Below, piece after piece: positions 7,638-17,153 of a stretch of 64,000 bases of DNA (the stretch's first letter is position 1; every line of letters begins with the position of its first letter). The stretch lies in NCBI RefSeq assembly GCF_001076885.1, contig NZ_JVDT01000136.1, positions 1 to 64,000 of the forward strand, written 5' to 3'. This DNA comes from Bacillus sp. 522_BSPC. GTDB taxonomy: Bacteria > Bacillota > Bacilli > Bacillales > Cytobacillaceae. The position numbers and the translations under genes were made by a program. Under the pieces are notes generated by a model. It saw only the letters and a list, made by a program, of their open reading frames with translations, was not told the origin of the DNA and searched no databases.

Positions 7638-10283
7638 ATGGATTTTTATCAAAAGGAAAAAGACGTCGTATTAAAAGAGTTACAGTCATCTGCACAAGGT
7701 TTATCATCAGACAAAGTAAAGTCACTTTTGGAAAAAGAAGGATATAATGAGCTCCAAGATAAAGAAAAAGTGCCAACATGGAAGCTCTTTTTAGAAACGT
7801 TTAAAGATCCGATGGTTATTGTGTTATTAGTAGTAATCATTATCCAATTGATAATGGGTAAATTTGTCGAATCCTTAATCATATTTTTAGTACTATTGCT
7901 TAACTCGGTTATTAGTGTTATTCAAACAAAAAAAGCAGAAAGTTCATTAGATGCCTTGCGAAATATGAGTGCACCAGAGGCTAAGGTGAGACGAGATAAC
8001 ACGAATAGTACAATTCCAGCCCGTGAGCTAGTTCCAGGTGATATTGTTTTCCTAGAAGCTGGTGACTATGTTCCAGCTGATGGACGAATTGTAGAAAGTG
8101 GTTCCTTAAAAGTGAATGAGGGGATGTTAACAGGGGAATCAGAAGCGATTGAGAAACAAGATAAGGTTATATTAGAAGAATCTGCGCTTGGTGACCGTAT
8201 TAATATGGTCTATAGTAGTTCGCTGGTTGTTTATGGACGAGGTACTTTTGTAGTAACAGGTACTGGAGAAAAAACGGAAATAGGTAAAATTGCAGATATG
8301 CTAAATACTGCTGAAGAAAAACAGACACCATTACAACAGAAGCTTGCAGAATTTAGTAAGAAATTAGGAGTAGGAATTCTTCTTTTATCTATTCTTATTT
8401 TTGCCATCCAAGCATTAAGAATATGGTTGGGAGATGAAACGGTAGATGTCACCACGTCTATTTTGAATGCATTATTATTTGCAGTTGCAGTGGCGGTGGC
8501 CGCTATTCCGGAGGCTCTATCCTCCATTGTTACGATTGTTCTGTCTGTTGGAACAAATAAAATGGCTAAACAAAGTGCTATAATTCGTAAATTGCCTGCA
8601 GTAGAAACATTGGGTTCTACAAGTGTGATTTGCACAGATAAGACAGGGACATTGACACAAAATAAAATGACCGTAACAGATTACTTCATTCCAGAAGGAG
8701 AAAGAGAGCATCTCCCAGAAGATCCCGCCCATTGGAATCAATCAGAAAGATTACTCTTAAATATAGCGGTTTTATGTAATGATTCTTATATTAATAAAGA
8801 AAATAGGGAAGTAGGAGATCCAACGGAAGTTGCTTTGATTAATTTCTATAATGATGGAAAAAGAAGCTATGAAGAAATTCGTTTAAGATATCCAAGAGAA
8901 GCAGAACTACCGTTTGATTCAGATCGAAAGTTAATGTCTACCGTCCATACGATTGATAATCAACGGCTTATGCTTATAAAGGGTGGCCCAGATGTAATGT
9001 TCAGTCGGGCTACGAAAGTGCTAGTCAATGAAAAAGAAGAACCTTTTACAAATGAATGGTTAAACAAATTTCAGGAAGCAAATGAAGATTTCTCCCGTCA
9101 AGCATTACGAGTACTAGCATATGGATATAAAATCATGCCGAAAGATAAAATGACGATTACGGAAGAAGAGGAAGCAGATATTATCCTAGTAGGGTTAAGT
9201 GCCATGATGGATCCTCCCCGAGAGGCAGTATATGGATCAATTGAACAAACAAAGAATGCAGGTATACGTACTGTGATGATTACTGGGGATCATAAAACAA
9301 CTGCCCAGGCAATTGGTCGCAAAATCGGTTTAATGGAAGAGAACGATATTGCCTTAACTGGTCAAGAGTTAGATGCTTTATCGGAAGCAGAATTAGACCA
9401 TAAATTGGAGGATATATCTGTTTATGCTCGTGTGTCTCCTGAGAATAAAATTCGAATTGTTCGAGCGTGGCAAAAGAAAAATCGAATTGTTGCTATGACA
9501 GGAGATGGTGTCAATGATGCGCCAGCTTTAAAACAGGCTGATATCGGTATTGCAATGGGAAGTGGAACCGATGTGGCCAAAGATTCAGCAGATATGATCT
9601 TAACAGATGATAATTTTGTATCAATTGTTAATGCTGTTGGTGTAGGAAGAACTGTTTTTGATAATATAAAAAAATCAATTGGTTATTTATTTGCAGGGAA
9701 TTTTGGAGCAATTATTGCTATATTATTTGCGGTAATAGCAGGTTGGGCTAATCCTTTTACAGCATTACAGCTGTTATTTATTAATTTAGTGAATGATTCC
9801 TTACCAGCGATTGCCCTTGGCATGGAAAAATCAGAGCCAGGCGTAATGAAGCGCAAACCAAGGGATGTTAATGAGGGAATCTTTGCCGGCGGAACACTTC
9901 GAGCAGTCGTTGTAAGAGGAGTATTAATTGGTATAGCAGTTATTATCTCCCATTATATTGGATTACAACATTCGGATGAATTAGGAGTCGCTATGGCTTT
10001 CACCACCTTAATTCTTTCACGTTCTTTGCAGACTTTTGCTGCAAGATCTAGTACACAAACGATTTTTGGTGTTGGGTTATTTTCCAATAAATATGTATTA
10101 GGTGCTGTTGGAATATGCTTCTTGTTATATTTGATTACTATCTTGCCATTCGCTAGAGAAGTCTTTGCTATTCCAGCTTCGTTTGGCATGAATGAATGGT
10201 TAATAGCAACTGGCTTAGCAATCGCTGCTGTAATTGCAATGGAAATAATGAAAGTCCTTATAGTGAGGATATTACGTAAATAA
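7638..10283 (+). CDS. Cation-transporting P-type ATPase, calcium type
   Basis: An 881-residue P2-type ATPase that uses ATP to pump cations, most likely Ca2+, out of the cell. Order of motifs: N-terminal cation-ATPase domain; actuator LTGESEAI at about 165; M4 motif AIPEALSSIV at about 293; phosphorylation site CTDKTGTLTQ with Asp near 334; hinge MTGDGVNDAPALKQAD near 621; M6 FINLVNDSLPAIALG. The M4 glutamate and the M6 Asn/Asp are those of single-site Ca2+ pumps such as Listeria LMCA1. The AAGGAG site lies 14 bases before the ATG, longer than usual, and no better in-frame start exists. Not part of the ptsHI operon. Confidence 0.92.
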   Translation: MDFYQKEKDVVLKELQSSAQGLSSDKVKSLLEKEGYNELQDKEKVPTWKLFLETFKDPMVIVLLVVIIIQLIMGKFVESLIIFLVLLLNSVISVIQTKKAESSLDALRNMSAPEAKVRRDNTNSTIPARELVPGDIVFLEAGDYVPADGRIVESGSLKVNEGMLTGESEAIEKQDKVILEESALGDRINMVYSSSLVVYGRGTFVVTGTGEKTEIGKIADMLNTAEEKQTPLQQKLAEFSKKLGVGILLLSILIFAIQALRIWLGDETVDVTTSILNALLFAVAVAVAAIPEALSSIVTIVLSVGTNKMAKQSAIIRKLPAVETLGSTSVICTDKTGTLTQNKMTVTDYFIPEGEREHLPEDPAHWNQSERLLLNIAVLCNDSYINKENREVGDPTEVALINFYNDGKRSYEEIRLRYPREAELPFDSDRKLMSTVHTIDNQRLMLIKGGPDVMFSRATKVLVNEKEEPFTNEWLNKFQEANEDFSRQALRVLAYGYKIMPKDKMTITEEEEADIILVGLSAMMDPPREAVYGSIEQTKNAGIRTVMITGDHKTTAQAIGRKIGLMEENDIALTGQELDALSEAELDHKLEDISVYARVSPENKIRIVRAWQKKNRIVAMTGDGVNDAPALKQADIGIAMGSGTDVAKDSADMILTDDNFVSIVNAVGVGRTVFDNIKKSIGYLFAGNFGAIIAILFAVIAGWANPFTALQLLFINLVNDSLPAIALGMEKSEPGVMKRKPRDVNEGIFAGGTLRAVVVRGVLIGIAVIISHYIGLQHSDELGVAMAFTTLILSRSLQTFAARSSTQTIFGVGLFSNKYVLGAVGICFLLYLITILPFAREVFAIPASFGMNEWLIATGLAIAAVIAMEIMKVLIVRILRK

Positions 10284-10288
10284 GTTGA

Positions 10289-10345
10289 AAAAAACTACCC
10301 TTTATATAAAATCGGTGTAAAGATTTGTATAATGGGTAGTTTTTC
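10289..10345. terminator. Terminator after the P-type ATPase
   Basis: AAAAACTACCC pairs with GGGTAGTTTTT across a 33-base loop; T-tract on both strands. Confidence 0.65.
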
Positions 10346-10463
10346 AGTCATTGTGAGTACGACTTTAGAAGAGAATTTAGACATTTATAAATGTTTTCAT
10401 GTTACTATAAAGAAAAACAATGTTTAAATAAAATTGGAACATTGTATAAAGGAGAGGAATAGC

Positions 10464-11339
10464 ATGTTGGCAAAAGAAACTACTACCATTGGCTTTATCG
10501 GTACAGGAGTAATGGGGAAAAGTATGGCAAGACATTTATTACAGGCAGGTTATCCTGTTATTGTACATAATCGCACGAAAGAAAAAGCAAGCGACCTTGT
10601 AGAAGAAGGTGCAGAATGGGTAGACAGTCCATACGAGATGGCTTTAAAGGCGAATGTAATTATTACGATTATTGGTTATCCAAAAGATGTAGAAGAAGTC
10701 TATTTGGGGGAGAATGGATTAGTTAACAATGCAAGTGAAAATACCTATTTAATCGATATGACAACATCTACTCCTAGCCTTGCGAAGAAAATATATGAAG
10801 AAGCAAAAAAGAAAAATATTTATGCTGTGGATGCGCCAGTTAGCGGTGGAGATGTAGGAGCAAGAGATGCAAAATTATCTATTATGGTTGGTGGGGACGA
10901 AGAGGTGTATAAAGAACTTCAGTCCATCTTTGAGATATTAGGCACAAATATCGTTTATCAAGGACCTGCAGGCTCTGGTCAGCATACAAAAATGTGTAAT
11001 CAAATTGCTATAGCCTCTACCATGATTGGCGTTTCAGAAGCAATTGTTTATGCAAAGAAGGCAGGATTAGATCCAGAGAAAGTTCTAGAAAGCATATCAA
11101 CTGGTGCAGCAGGAAGCTTCTCTTTAAGTAATCTTGCGCCAAGAATGATAAAAGGCGATTTTGAACCAGGTTTCTATATAAAGCATTTTATTAAAGACAT
11201 GCGGATTGCTCTTAAAGAAGCAGAAGAAATGAATATGGAAACACCTGGTCTATCTCTTGCAGAAACATTATATAGCCATTTATCTGCTAAAGGAGAAGAA
11301 GAAAGCGGCACACAAGCTTTATTTAAATATTGGGATTGA
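10464..11339 (+). CDS. ykwC: NAD(P)-dependent beta-hydroxyacid dehydrogenase YkwC
   Basis: A 291-residue member of the 3-hydroxyisobutyrate/6-phosphogluconate-like dehydrogenase family, which oxidises short beta-hydroxyacids with NAD(P). The N-terminal Rossmann motif is GFIGTGVMGKSMARHL; the substrate loop is PVSGGDVGARDAKLS; the catalytic lysine is in GSGQHTKMCNQI. The ATG at 10464 has AAAGGAGAGG eight bases upstream and gives the YkwC length, so an in-frame ATG 30 bases earlier is rejected. True substrate unknown. Confidence 0.92.
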   Translation: MLAKETTTIGFIGTGVMGKSMARHLLQAGYPVIVHNRTKEKASDLVEEGAEWVDSPYEMALKANVIITIIGYPKDVEEVYLGENGLVNNASENTYLIDMTTSTPSLAKKIYEEAKKKNIYAVDAPVSGGDVGARDAKLSIMVGGDEEVYKELQSIFEILGTNIVYQGPAGSGQHTKMCNQIAIASTMIGVSEAIVYAKKAGLDPEKVLESISTGAAGSFSLSNLAPRMIKGDFEPGFYIKHFIKDMRIALKEAEEMNMETPGLSLAETLYSHLSAKGEEESGTQALFKYWD

Positions 11340-11342
11340 TAA

Positions 11343-11374
11343 TAAAGAGCTTCCACATCTGTGGAAGCTCTTTG
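11343..11374. terminator. Bidirectional terminator between ykwC and patA
   Basis: Perfect 14-bp stem AAAGAGCTTCCACA / TGTGGAAGCTCTTT with a two-base spacer; serves both convergent genes. Confidence 0.85.
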
Positions 11375-11377
11375 CTT

Positions 11378-12532
11378 CTAATTCATATACGTTGTCATAT
11401 ATTTCTCTAATCGATTACATGCTTCTTCTAATGTTTCCATTGAATAGGCAAATGAAATCCGGAAATATCCTTCTCCTAATGCAGAAAAAGCACTGCCAGG
11501 AACAACCGCTAAATTTACTTTATCAACTAAATCGAGACAAAAGTCAAAGGAATTCAACTTTGTTGTCGGTACTTTTATGAAAAAGTAAAAAGCACCATCT
11601 GGCATTACTACGTCCAATCCGATAGAAGTTAAGCGATTATATACATATTCTCTTCGCATTCGATAGTCATCTCTCATTGGCTCGGCATCATTTATACCAA
11701 CTGTTAACGCCTCTAGTGCAGCTCTCTGAGAGACAGAGGAGGCGCAAGTTACATTATATTGATGTACTTTAATAATTTGCTGACTAAGATATGCTGGTGC
11801 AAATAATAGTCCAATTCTCCAGCCGGTCATACTATGGGATTTAGATAGTCCGTTAATGACAATGGTTTGTTCACGGAGAAACTCAGCAATAGATACATGC
11901 TTTTGATCATAGAGTAATTCACTATATATTTCATCTGCTAAAATAAAGATGTCTTTACCCTTAATAAGAGCAGCAATTTCCATTAATTCTTCTTTCGATA
12001 AGCTGACTCCTGTAGGATTGGATGGGTATGGCAAGACAATACATCTAGTTTTTTCTGTGATGTATTTTTTTATTACGTCAGCTGTAAAACGAAAGGAGGT
12101 ATCACGAATGTCTGCATATACTGGAATAGCATCACATAAACGGATAATTGGCTCATATCCAGGATATACAGGACCAGGGAGTATTACTTCGACTCCTTTA
12201 TCGAGAATGGTTCGAAAGGTAACATCTATTGCTTCACTAGCTCCAACTGTAACAAGCACTTCATTAGAAGGATCATAAGAAAGATTATATTTATTATGTA
12301 CGAACTGTGATGCTGCTTTCCGTAATTCTAGCTCCCCAGCATTATGTGTGTAGGAAGTGAAATTTTCGTCAATAGACGTTTTAGCAGCTTCTTTAATATG
12401 AAGAGGTGTCGGAAAATCTGGCTGACCAATCGTTAAAGAAATCATCCCTTCCTTTCCAGCGACCATATTAGAGAACTTCCTAATGCCAGAAATCTCAATA
12501 TTTTTAACTTTTTTATTGATTAAATGTTCCAT
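11378..12532 (-). CDS. patA: Aminotransferase A (class I/II, PLP-dependent)
   Basis: A 384-residue fold-type I aminotransferase. The PLP-binding lysine lies in NGLSKSHSMTGWRIGL, and the cofactor-contact motif PSNPTGVSLS is at about 160. In B. subtilis PatA (393 residues) acts on lysine and acetyl-diaminopimelate-type substrates and sits near cheV, as here. It may supply the transaminase of the acetylated DAP pathway whose other enzymes, DapH and DapL, are encoded 13-15 kb away; that link comes from family knowledge. Ribosome site GGGAGAC. Convergent with ykwC. Confidence 0.9.
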   Translation of the reverse strand: MEHLINKKVKNIEISGIRKFSNMVAGKEGMISLTIGQPDFPTPLHIKEAAKTSIDENFTSYTHNAGELELRKAASQFVHNKYNLSYDPSNEVLVTVGASEAIDVTFRTILDKGVEVILPGPVYPGYEPIIRLCDAIPVYADIRDTSFRFTADVIKKYITEKTRCIVLPYPSNPTGVSLSKEELMEIAALIKGKDIFILADEIYSELLYDQKHVSIAEFLREQTIVINGLSKSHSMTGWRIGLLFAPAYLSQQIIKVHQYNVTCASSVSQRAALEALTVGINDAEPMRDDYRMRREYVYNRLTSIGLDVVMPDGAFYFFIKVPTTKLNSFDFCLDLVDKVNLAVVPGSAFSALGEGYFRISFAYSMETLEEACNRLEKYMTTYMN

Positions 12533-12605
12533 ATTAAGTCTCCCATCATAATGTATTCTATTATGATATCAAAAGCGGAGATTATTGAAAACCATAGACA
12601 AAATA

Positions 12606-12643
12606 AAAAAGAGCAGTGACAAAAAAATCAATCACAGCTCTAT
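12606..12643 (-). terminator. Terminator of the 57-residue ORF
   Basis: Minus-strand stem AGAGCTGTGA / TCACTGCTCT (one mismatch) followed by TTTTTTATTTT. Confidence 0.7.
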
Positions 12644-12657
12644 CTATTTATCGTGAA

Positions 12658-12831
12658 TTAGTAACCATAATCCCAATCAACGTCTTCTTCCATTAGGAAT
12701 AATTGCTCATGATTCTCTAATTTTTCCGTTATTTGTACAGTTTCTTCGTGTTTTTTCCATGCTTCTAAGTCAATATTTTCTAAAAAAGTTACAGATAAGT
12801 CTTCATGAAAAAGAATTGCAGTACCCTTCAT
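12658..12831 (-). CDS. Hypothetical small acidic protein
   Basis: A 57-residue ORF starting MKGTAILFHEDLSVTFLENI and ending in an acidic, aromatic tail (EEDVDWDYGY). It has an acceptable ribosome site (GAGAGGA, slightly far at about 11 bases), its own terminator, and balanced codon use, so it is likely real. I do not recognise the family. No membrane or metal motif. It is followed on the same strand by patA. Confidence 0.65.
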   Translation of the reverse strand: MKGTAILFHEDLSVTFLENIDLEAWKKHEETVQITEKLENHEQLFLMEEDVDWDYGY

Positions 12832-13118
12832 TGTGTACTCGTCCTCTCTTTAAATATATTTTAGCAATTATCTTTTCATTCTCTCCTTCACTTGCTTACA
12901 CTTTTAGATTATTCCAATTGCACTAAATCGTCTAGGTCTTTGTTATACTTTTCACGAAATAGTAAAAAAAATATAAACATTTTATGAATATTTAAAGAAG
13001 GAAGGAAACAAAGGAATTCATTAATTGTATAAAAATTGTAAACCTTTCACCTATTACATAAAAAAGGTTGTTTAGATAATAAATTCCATTTATCATAAGA
13101 ATAGGAGGGGGAAATTAA

Positions 13119-13643
13119 ATGGTAACAACAATACATATAGAAAAAAACGAACAACCTGAATATGCAGGATTTTGGATTCGCTTTGGAGCATGGGTAATCG
13201 ATAGTATTATTATCGGGATTCCCTTATTAATTCTTTCAAATGTCATTTTTGCTTTGTTTGTAAATTCAATGGAAATCCCGGAAGAGCTATTAATGGATCC
13301 AGCAAGTGTAGACACATTATCTGATGCAGAAATGTTATCGATAATAGGACCGATGATGACCGCATTTTTTGGAACAATGGGTATATGTTTGCTTATTAGT
13401 CTTTTTTATTATTCGCTACTTCATTCATCAAAATGGCAAGCGACAATTGGGAAAAAACTTTTAGGGTTAAAGGTAACAGATAAAAATGGGAATAGATTAT
13501 CTTTTTGGAGAAGCCTAGGAAGATATGTAGTATCAAGTCTTTTATCGGGAATCCTTTTGATTGGTTTTATTTTGGCTGCTTTTACAGAGAAAAAACAAGC
13601 ATTACATGATTTAATTGTTGGTTCTCTTGTGGTGAGAAAATAA
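13119..13643 (+). CDS. RDD family membrane protein
   Basis: A 174-residue protein with the family start YAGFWIRFGAWVIDSIIIG (the conserved Arg and Asp) and about four hydrophobic segments, ending with the usual KKQALHDLIVGSLVV. RDD proteins sit in the cytoplasmic membrane; some are linked to Na+/H+ exchange, but most are uncharacterised. Strong ribosome site AGGAGGGGG. Not in the B. subtilis order here, so it is a lineage insertion next to the MFS gene. Confidence 0.88.
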   Translation: MVTTIHIEKNEQPEYAGFWIRFGAWVIDSIIIGIPLLILSNVIFALFVNSMEIPEELLMDPASVDTLSDAEMLSIIGPMMTAFFGTMGICLLISLFYYSLLHSSKWQATIGKKLLGLKVTDKNGNRLSFWRSLGRYVVSSLLSGILLIGFILAAFTEKKQALHDLIVGSLVVRK

Positions 13644-13721
13644 TGCGTTTTATTTCCTATCGGGGACAACGAACAGTAAATAAAATGTCATACTTGCTTT
13701 TTGGAGAGGAGAGCTTGATGG

Positions 13722-15026
13722 ATGGAGTCAGTAACAAATAAAGTTCAAATGGAAAAAAAAGGATGGGCGTTGTATTTTTCCTTGCCCATTCTTTCTTGGG
13801 CATTATATGATGCTGCTAATACCATTTTTTCGTCTAATATTAATACAGTCTTTTTCCCCTTCTATTTAAAGGGAATGATTGGTTCAGGTGAGGTACAGCA
13901 ACAAATAGCATCCACGTTTATTTCGTATGCAAATGCCCTTGCAAGCATTTTATTAGTTATCTTTACACCGTTATTTGGAGTAATTATGGACAGAACAGGA
14001 AAAAAGAAGAAATATATTGTAATCCTGACACTATTAACAGTGCTAGGAACAATTGCAATGGGGATCTTTTCGTCTATTGAGTTTTCACAAACGATACTTG
14101 GAATACCATTGTCCTTAGGTTTCGTGGTTCTTTTTTTTGTACTATCGAAATTTACGTATCATTCTAGCTTAGTATTTTATGATTCAATGATTTCTGATTT
14201 AGGTAGCAAGGAACAAATCCCGTTAATTTCCGGATTTGGTGTCGCAGTAGGTTATATCGGAACACTTATTGGATTATCTGTTTATTTATTTATAGATGAC
14301 GGGGCTTTTAATCAATCATTTATACCAACTGGGATTCTCTTTTTGCTCTTATCCTTGCCATTATTTTTTTTCATTAAAGACAAACCAAAAGAAAATGTCC
14401 AAAAGCAATCTATTTTCTCAGGCTATGGTGAAATAGTGGAAACCTTTAAGCAGATGAGGAATTATCGAAAGATTTTTACTTTTATGCTTGCCTATTTTTT
14501 TCTTAATGATGCCTTAGCAACTACAATTGCTATGATGGCAGATTATGCAAATACAGTTATTGAAATAAGTTCAGGTAAATTCATTATTCTATATCTTGTG
14601 TCAACTATTGCAAGCATCATTGGATCCTTTATCTTTGGATATATTGCAAAAAAAGTTGGAGCATATCGAGCTGTACGATATGTAGGGATATTATTAGTTA
14701 TCGCTTTGATTATTGCAACATTTGCTTGGAATCAAGGGGCATTTTGGATTGCTGGGAGTCTTTTTGGAGTTGCTCTAGGGAGTATGTGGGTAACGACAAG
14801 AACATATATTGTTGATATTACTCCAGAAGAGAAGAGAGGCCAGTTCTTTGGACTATTTGCCTTTTCTGGTAAGGTATCTTCCATTATCGGTCCATTTGTA
14901 TATGGTACGATTACACTCATATTTGCTGATTTAGGAAATATAGCGAGCAGGATGGCGCTAGGCTCGTTAATTATTTTAACTATTATTGGATTAGTAATCC
15001 ATGCACGCGTAAAAGAAGAATGGTAG
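13722..15026 (+). CDS. MFS transporter, UMF1/Atg22-like (YxiO type)
   Basis: A 434-residue transporter with about twelve membrane segments. The opening LSWALYDAANTIFSSNI and the loop DRTGKKKKYI are typical of the UMF1 branch of the major facilitator superfamily, to which B. subtilis YxiO and fungal Atg22 belong; substrates are poorly known. The ATG at 13722 follows GGAGAGGAG by about nine bases; a nearer ATG at 13718 is out of frame. Separated from the RDD gene by 78 bases, possibly cotranscribed. Confidence 0.88.
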   Translation: MESVTNKVQMEKKGWALYFSLPILSWALYDAANTIFSSNINTVFFPFYLKGMIGSGEVQQQIASTFISYANALASILLVIFTPLFGVIMDRTGKKKKYIVILTLLTVLGTIAMGIFSSIEFSQTILGIPLSLGFVVLFFVLSKFTYHSSLVFYDSMISDLGSKEQIPLISGFGVAVGYIGTLIGLSVYLFIDDGAFNQSFIPTGILFLLLSLPLFFFIKDKPKENVQKQSIFSGYGEIVETFKQMRNYRKIFTFMLAYFFLNDALATTIAMMADYANTVIEISSGKFIILYLVSTIASIIGSFIFGYIAKKVGAYRAVRYVGILLVIALIIATFAWNQGAFWIAGSLFGVALGSMWVTTRTYIVDITPEEKRGQFFGLFAFSGKVSSIIGPFVYGTITLIFADLGNIASRMALGSLIILTIIGLVIHARVKEEW

Positions 15027-15030
15027 GCTA

Positions 15031-15127
15031 GGCTGTTCAAGAAGGCTAACGAAAGCAGATATTCCGTAAATGGTGAAACCAATGGAAAAAGCTGCTTGAT
15101 TGTTGCCTTTAGGAACAGTCTTTTTTA
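15031..15127 (+). terminator. Possible terminator after the MFS gene
   Basis: Outer stem GGCTGTTC / GAACAGTC plus inner AAGGC / GCCTT, then TTTTTT. Long and branched, so moderate confidence. Confidence 0.45.
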
Positions 15128-15234
15128 ATATAACTGTATTAGGTATAGTAATTGTTGGCTAGATGGATTAAAAAAGAGGATATTGTTAGCGAGCAAAGAT
15201 AGTTTCTAATTGGAGAAAATTGAATAAACTTACT

Positions 15235-15260
15235 TTAAGAATAGATAAATAGTCCGATAT
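15235..15260 (+). promoter_or_regulatory. Sigma-D promoter of cheV
   Basis: TTAA (15235-15238), 14 bases, then TCCGATAT (15253-15260), against the motility sigma-D consensus TAAA-N14/15-GCCGATAT. The -10 differs at one position. It lies 75 bases upstream of the cheV ATG, and cheV is sigma-D dependent in B. subtilis. Confidence 0.75.
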
Positions 15261-15335
15261 AAAGAATAGGTAAATAACTGAAAAGTGGATTTCATAAATG
15301 AACGAATTTTTAGAACCACGAAAGGACAGAAATAA

Positions 15336-16241
15336 ATGAAAAACGACAAAGGAATACTTTTAGAATCTGGAACAAATGAGCTTGAAATTGTGGAATTTAG
15401 TGTTGGAAAGAACAATTTTGGTATAAATGTTATTAAGGTGAAGGAAATTATTAATCCAGTACCGATTACTCCAATACCACATGCCCATCCCTATGTAGAA
15501 GGAATAATGGAACTAAGAGGAGAAGTATTAACAGTAGTTAATCTTGCAAACGTATTAGGATATGCTCCTTCTGATACTCCTGAAAAAGATAAATATATTG
15601 TTTCTGAATTCAATAAAACAAAAATTGTTTTCCATGTTCATAATGTTACACAAATCCACCGGATATCATGGGAAAATATTGAGAAACCATCTGAGACTTA
15701 TTATGGATCAGAAAGCCAAATAATTGGTGTAGTTAAATTAAACGGAGAGATGATTTTACTGCTGGATTTTGAAAAAATAGTGGTAGATATTAATCCTGAA
15801 TCCGGAATTAATGTACAACAAGTGAAAAAATTAGGGGAAAGAGCAAGAAGTGATAAGAAACTAATTGTTGTGGAAGATTCTGCCCTTCTAAGAAAATTAC
15901 TGGAAGATACGTTGAGCGCTGCAGGCTTTCAATACATTACATTTTTTGAAAATGGTCGTGAAGCATTAGCTTATTTAACAAAAAATGTGGAGAATGGTAC
16001 TTCTATAGACGAGGTTGCCCAGTTAATGATTACAGATATTGAAATGCCACAAATGGACGGGCATCATCTAACAAAGCTAGTTAAAGATAATACAAACTTA
16101 TCTAAGTTACCTGTCGTTATATTTTCGTCATTAATTACAGAGGGTTTAAGACATAAGGGGCAGGTTGTTGGAGCAAATGCCCAAGTAAGTAAACCAGAGA
16201 TTAACGAATTAATTCAAATTATCGACGACATCATTTTATAA
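15336..16241 (+). CDS. cheV: Chemotaxis coupling protein CheV
   Basis: A 301-residue protein with an N-terminal CheW-like coupling domain (about 15-155) and a C-terminal response-regulator receiver domain (about 170-300). The phosphoacceptor aspartate is in MITDIEMPQMDGHHL, with the acidic pair in VVEDSALLRK and the lysine in VSKPEI. CheV couples receptors to CheA and takes part in adaptation. Ribosome site GAAAGGA. A sigma-D-like promoter precedes it and a long terminator follows. No other che genes are nearby, as usual for this gene. Confidence 0.96.
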   Translation: MKNDKGILLESGTNELEIVEFSVGKNNFGINVIKVKEIINPVPITPIPHAHPYVEGIMELRGEVLTVVNLANVLGYAPSDTPEKDKYIVSEFNKTKIVFHVHNVTQIHRISWENIEKPSETYYGSESQIIGVVKLNGEMILLLDFEKIVVDINPESGINVQQVKKLGERARSDKKLIVVEDSALLRKLLEDTLSAAGFQYITFFENGREALAYLTKNVENGTSIDEVAQLMITDIEMPQMDGHHLTKLVKDNTNLSKLPVVIFSSLITEGLRHKGQVVGANAQVSKPEINELIQIIDDIIL

Positions 16242-16276
16242 TACTTATGTTTTAAAAGAAAAGTATGTGATTTAAT

Positions 16277-16332
16277 GAAAGCTGCCAAGCTATTTTGACC
16301 TTAAGAGCAAAATAGCTTGGCAGCTTTTCTTT
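16277..16332. terminator. Bidirectional terminator between cheV and ykyB
   Basis: Perfect 20-bp stem, AAAGCTGCCAAGCTATTTTG with its complement at 16308-16327, followed by TTTTCTTTG; convergent genes on either side. Confidence 0.9.
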
Positions 16333-16395
16333 GTTAAAGAGATAAGTTGATTAGAGGGATTAGCCCCTTTGCAAATAGTTGAGAAAGAGCAAAAA

Positions 16396-16863
16396 TTAAT
16401 AGCTTTCACCGAGCTTTTTAAATACTGGTTTTTGGTATTGCTTTTTGCGGAATGTTTGATTAGGTGGCGAATCTTCTTTTAAACCAGTGTAAACGGATAA
16501 AAGCTTTTTTGATTGTGTTAAGGATAGAGTTGATTTGGGATTTCGAACACTTTGATTGAGAGATCCTAAATGTGGCAATTCCTCAAAATCCTTTTTAGTT
16601 GGAGGTAGATGAAAAGTATAGTTTTTACATGCAATTAATAGATCTGATTGTTGTTGGCTATATTTTGGATTGTTTGAGAAGTGTAGACCCATTTTTTTTG
16701 CTTTGCCTTCTGCTAATAGCTTATGTAAACTGTCATGCTTCAATTTATATAAAAACTTTGGGTTTGGAGCAGTTTTTGCATGACGATTTACAACAGAAAT
16801 TGCTTGGAGAAGATTTTCAACAGTAGGTTGTATTGGTGGTGGATATTTTTGCTGCTTATTCAA
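16396..16863 (-). CDS. ykyB: YkyB-like protein
   Basis: A 155-residue basic soluble protein next to cheV and convergent with it, as ykyB is in B. subtilis, with matching length. Recognisable segments are TVENLLQAISVVNRHAKTA and LYKLKHDSLHKLLAEGKAK. Function unknown; no catalytic motif visible. The family looks like a helical nucleic-acid or protein binder, but that is only an impression from its charge. Confidence 0.85.
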   Translation of the reverse strand: MNKQQKYPPPIQPTVENLLQAISVVNRHAKTAPNPKFLYKLKHDSLHKLLAEGKAKKMGLHFSNNPKYSQQQSDLLIACKNYTFHLPPTKKDFEELPHLGSLNQSVRNPKSTLSLTQSKKLLSVYTGLKEDSPPNQTFRKKQYQKPVFKKLGESY

Positions 16864-17030
16864 TCGGTTAATGCTCCTTTCTTACTAAATTGTACAAGTT
16901 ATTATACTATTTTTACGAGAGAAAAGGAAATAAAAAGAGAATATCTTTTCCGTTATTTCTTTAAAATTAGAATAATAATCTAGGATTAGCCCTTTTATAC
17001 GAATAAACTAAATTTTTTATCTATTTAAGT

Positions 17031-17056
17031 ACAAACTTTCATATATATGCCGATAA
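17031..17056 (+). promoter_or_regulatory. Candidate sigma-D promoter of the GGDEF-EAL gene
   Basis: GCCGATAA (17049-17056) matches seven of eight positions of the sigma-D -10 element. The -35 is weaker: ACAA/CAAA at 17031-17035, 13-14 bases upstream. About 98 bases before the preferred start of the gene. Confidence 0.5.
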
Positions 17057-17153
17057 AAGTAGTAAAAGAAAATTAGATTGGATAGCGATTGTTAATAGAG
17101 TTAATCTTATTCGAAACAAAATAATATATCGCTGCATGTTAGGAATGAGATGG

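Noticed and set aside
8231-8635. 134-codon ORF antisense to the P-type ATPase
   Set aside because: Shadow frame of a strongly coding gene; no ribosome site or domain.
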